In this document: one piece after another, positions 59,583-60,362 of the stretch
How the letters are laid out: every line of letters begins with the position of its first letter
Position numbering within the stretch: the first letter of the stretch is position 1
Assembly: GCA_036744795.1 (NCBI GenBank)
Contig: DAIOHK010000012.1
Coordinates: 1-60,362, forward strand
DNA: 60,362 bases
Reading direction: 5' to 3'
Source of the DNA: UBA5486 sp036744795
GTDB lineage: Bacteria > Bacillota > UBA4882 > UBA10575
Notes under the pieces: generated by a model
Database searches by the model: none
What the model saw: the letters and a program-made list of their open reading frames with translations, nothing else
What the model was told of the DNA's origin: nothing
Translations under genes and position numbers: made by a program

Positions 59583-60362
59583 ATTCCTGATCTTTACTTT
59601 GCCGCTTCGCCTTCCTCTGTAAGCGACGGAAAGCATCAATAAAATGAGGGATCGCTAAAGAAGGTTCTTCTAATTCCGGTTCCCAAGCTTTTACCCATTC
59701 CAGAGATAACCATCCCTGGTACTCCTCTTGTAATAACAAAAGAAGTTCTGTTAAGGGTAGATCGCCCTCACCAAAAAGGCGATACCTGATTTTACCATTT
59801 TCCAACACTGAATCTTTAAGGTGCAGGTATTTAATATGTTCTTTCAGAATGTCCCAAGTTTCCTGAAAACTTTCTCTCCCAAAACGATATGTATGATGAC
59901 AATCCCATAAAACACCTACTGCCGGATGGGAAAGTTCCTCCAACAACCTGGAAAGCCTCCGTGAATCAGTATAGGCTCCATTAGTTTCGATTAGTACATA
60001 TACATGGTGATCAATAGCACAATCCCCTAATTCCATCAGTGCATCCCTAACTAATTGATCCCGTACTTCAATTCCCGGCTCCGGGTGGGTGTCACCAAGC
60101 ACCCTCACGTATTTAACACCCAAAGCCGCAGCCAATTTAATATAAGCAATAGCATCCTTAATATATCCTTCTTTTTTCTCTTGATCTTCGATCTGAAGCA
60201 GAGAACCCGTAGTTAAAGAAGAGATCTGTATCCCCAAATTCTCTAAATGCTTTTTTGTTAATTCCAGATTATCCGCAGAGAAATAAGGTGAGGCTGGTAA
60301 AAGATACTCACGGTTCAAACCTCTTAATTCTATACCATCATACCCCAAATCAACAGCTGTTG
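59581..60362 (-). CDS. Sugar phosphate isomerase/epimerase family protein (partial)
   Basis: TIM-barrel (AP endonuclease 2 fold) protein cut by the window edge: the frame continues beyond 60348 as TAVDLGYDGIELRG, so the TTG there is not the real start. Metal-site motifs: VYVLIETNGAY near the middle, VGVLWDCHHTYR, KYLHLKDSVLENGK and the C-terminal LSLEWVKAWEPEL. At least 260 residues are present. Substrate cannot be inferred; inositol or keto-sugar epimerases and isomerases share this form. Confidence 0.82.
   Translation of the reverse strand, partial: TAVDLGYDGIELRGLNREYLLPASPYFSADNLELTKKHLENLGIQISSLTTGSLLQIEDQEKKEGYIKDAIAYIKLAAALGVKYVRVLGDTHPEPGIEVRDQLVRDALMELGDCAIDHHVYVLIETNGAYTDSRRLSRLLEELSHPAVGVLWDCHHTYRFGRESFQETWDILKEHIKYLHLKDSVLENGKIRYRLFGEGDLPLTELLLLLQEEYQGWLSLEWVKAWEPELEEPSLAIPHFIDAFRRLQRKAKRQSKDQE

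Overview
The window reads as chromosomal DNA of a diderm member of the Bacillota that probably makes endospores. Sequence support for the outer membrane is a lipid A and LPS-export locus (lpxC, fabZ, lpxA, lpxI, lptC, lptA, lptB, an LptF/G permease, an MsbA-like exporter, an O-antigen-ligase-like protein). Support for the Bacillota side is the sigH-rlmB-thyX-mrnC gene order, a SleB-type spore-cortex hydrolase, a DUF3794 (SPOCS) protein, gatCAB and strong AGGAGG-type ribosome binding sites with frequent GTG/TTG starts. The exact order cannot be fixed from the sequence alone; Halanaerobiales or the Hydrogenispora/Limnochordia branch would fit. Almost every gene lies on the minus strand.

Layout. 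1-4.1 kb: sigH, rlmB, thyX, mrnC and an EndoQ-type PHP endonuclease. 4.2-5.7 kb: two adjacent hemerythrin-domain proteins. 5.8-9.9 kb: a YhaN/YhaO (Rad50/Mre11-like) pair. 10.3-10.6 kb: an unassigned structured ncRNA with its own promoter and terminator. 10.7-11.8 kb: a small membrane protein and a LysM/SleB hydrolase. 12-24.5 kb: two complete, tandem Opp/Dpp peptide ABC systems. 25.1-30.3 kb: a LacI-type regulator followed by an NMT1-type ABC importer and a cytosine/atrazine-deaminase-like amidohydrolase, probably a heterocycle uptake and deamination operon. 30.6-36.1 kb: gatCAB and ligA. 36.3-38 kb: tRNA-Arg(CCG), a DUF3794 protein, a 66-aa ORF and a YqgF-like protein. 38-48.4 kb: DUF3084 protein, LPS transport (lptF/G, lptB, lptA, lptC), lipid A synthesis (lpxI, lpxA, fabZ, lpxC) and an unusual two-gene ABC system. 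48.6-56.4 kb: two different LpxB-related glycosyltransferases, an O-antigen ligase and family 2 glycosyltransferase on the plus strand, MsbA and a CDP-glycerol-type transferase. 56.7-60.4 kb: DsrE-like protein, speE, an alpha-oxoamine synthase and a truncated TIM-barrel isomerase.

How it works together: the 38-56 kb block would make lipid A (LpxA, LpxC, LpxI, LpxB-like), flip it (MsbA), decorate it (glycosyltransferases, ligase) and move it to the outer membrane (LptBFCA). Embedded in it is an ATPase plus a membrane protein with one N-terminal membrane helix, a soluble region of about 640 residues and about three C-terminal helices. This is the topology of MacB/LolCE/FtsX-type (type VII) ABC systems, and it is the best candidate here for an undescribed envelope machine.

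The other unusual layer is intergenic: a family of 7-bp tandem arrays (consensus RCTCGTN), an ~85-bp dispersed module present three times, and REP-like 20-mers clustered upstream of dppD1. Several of these run right up to, or supply, the stop codons of neighbouring genes.
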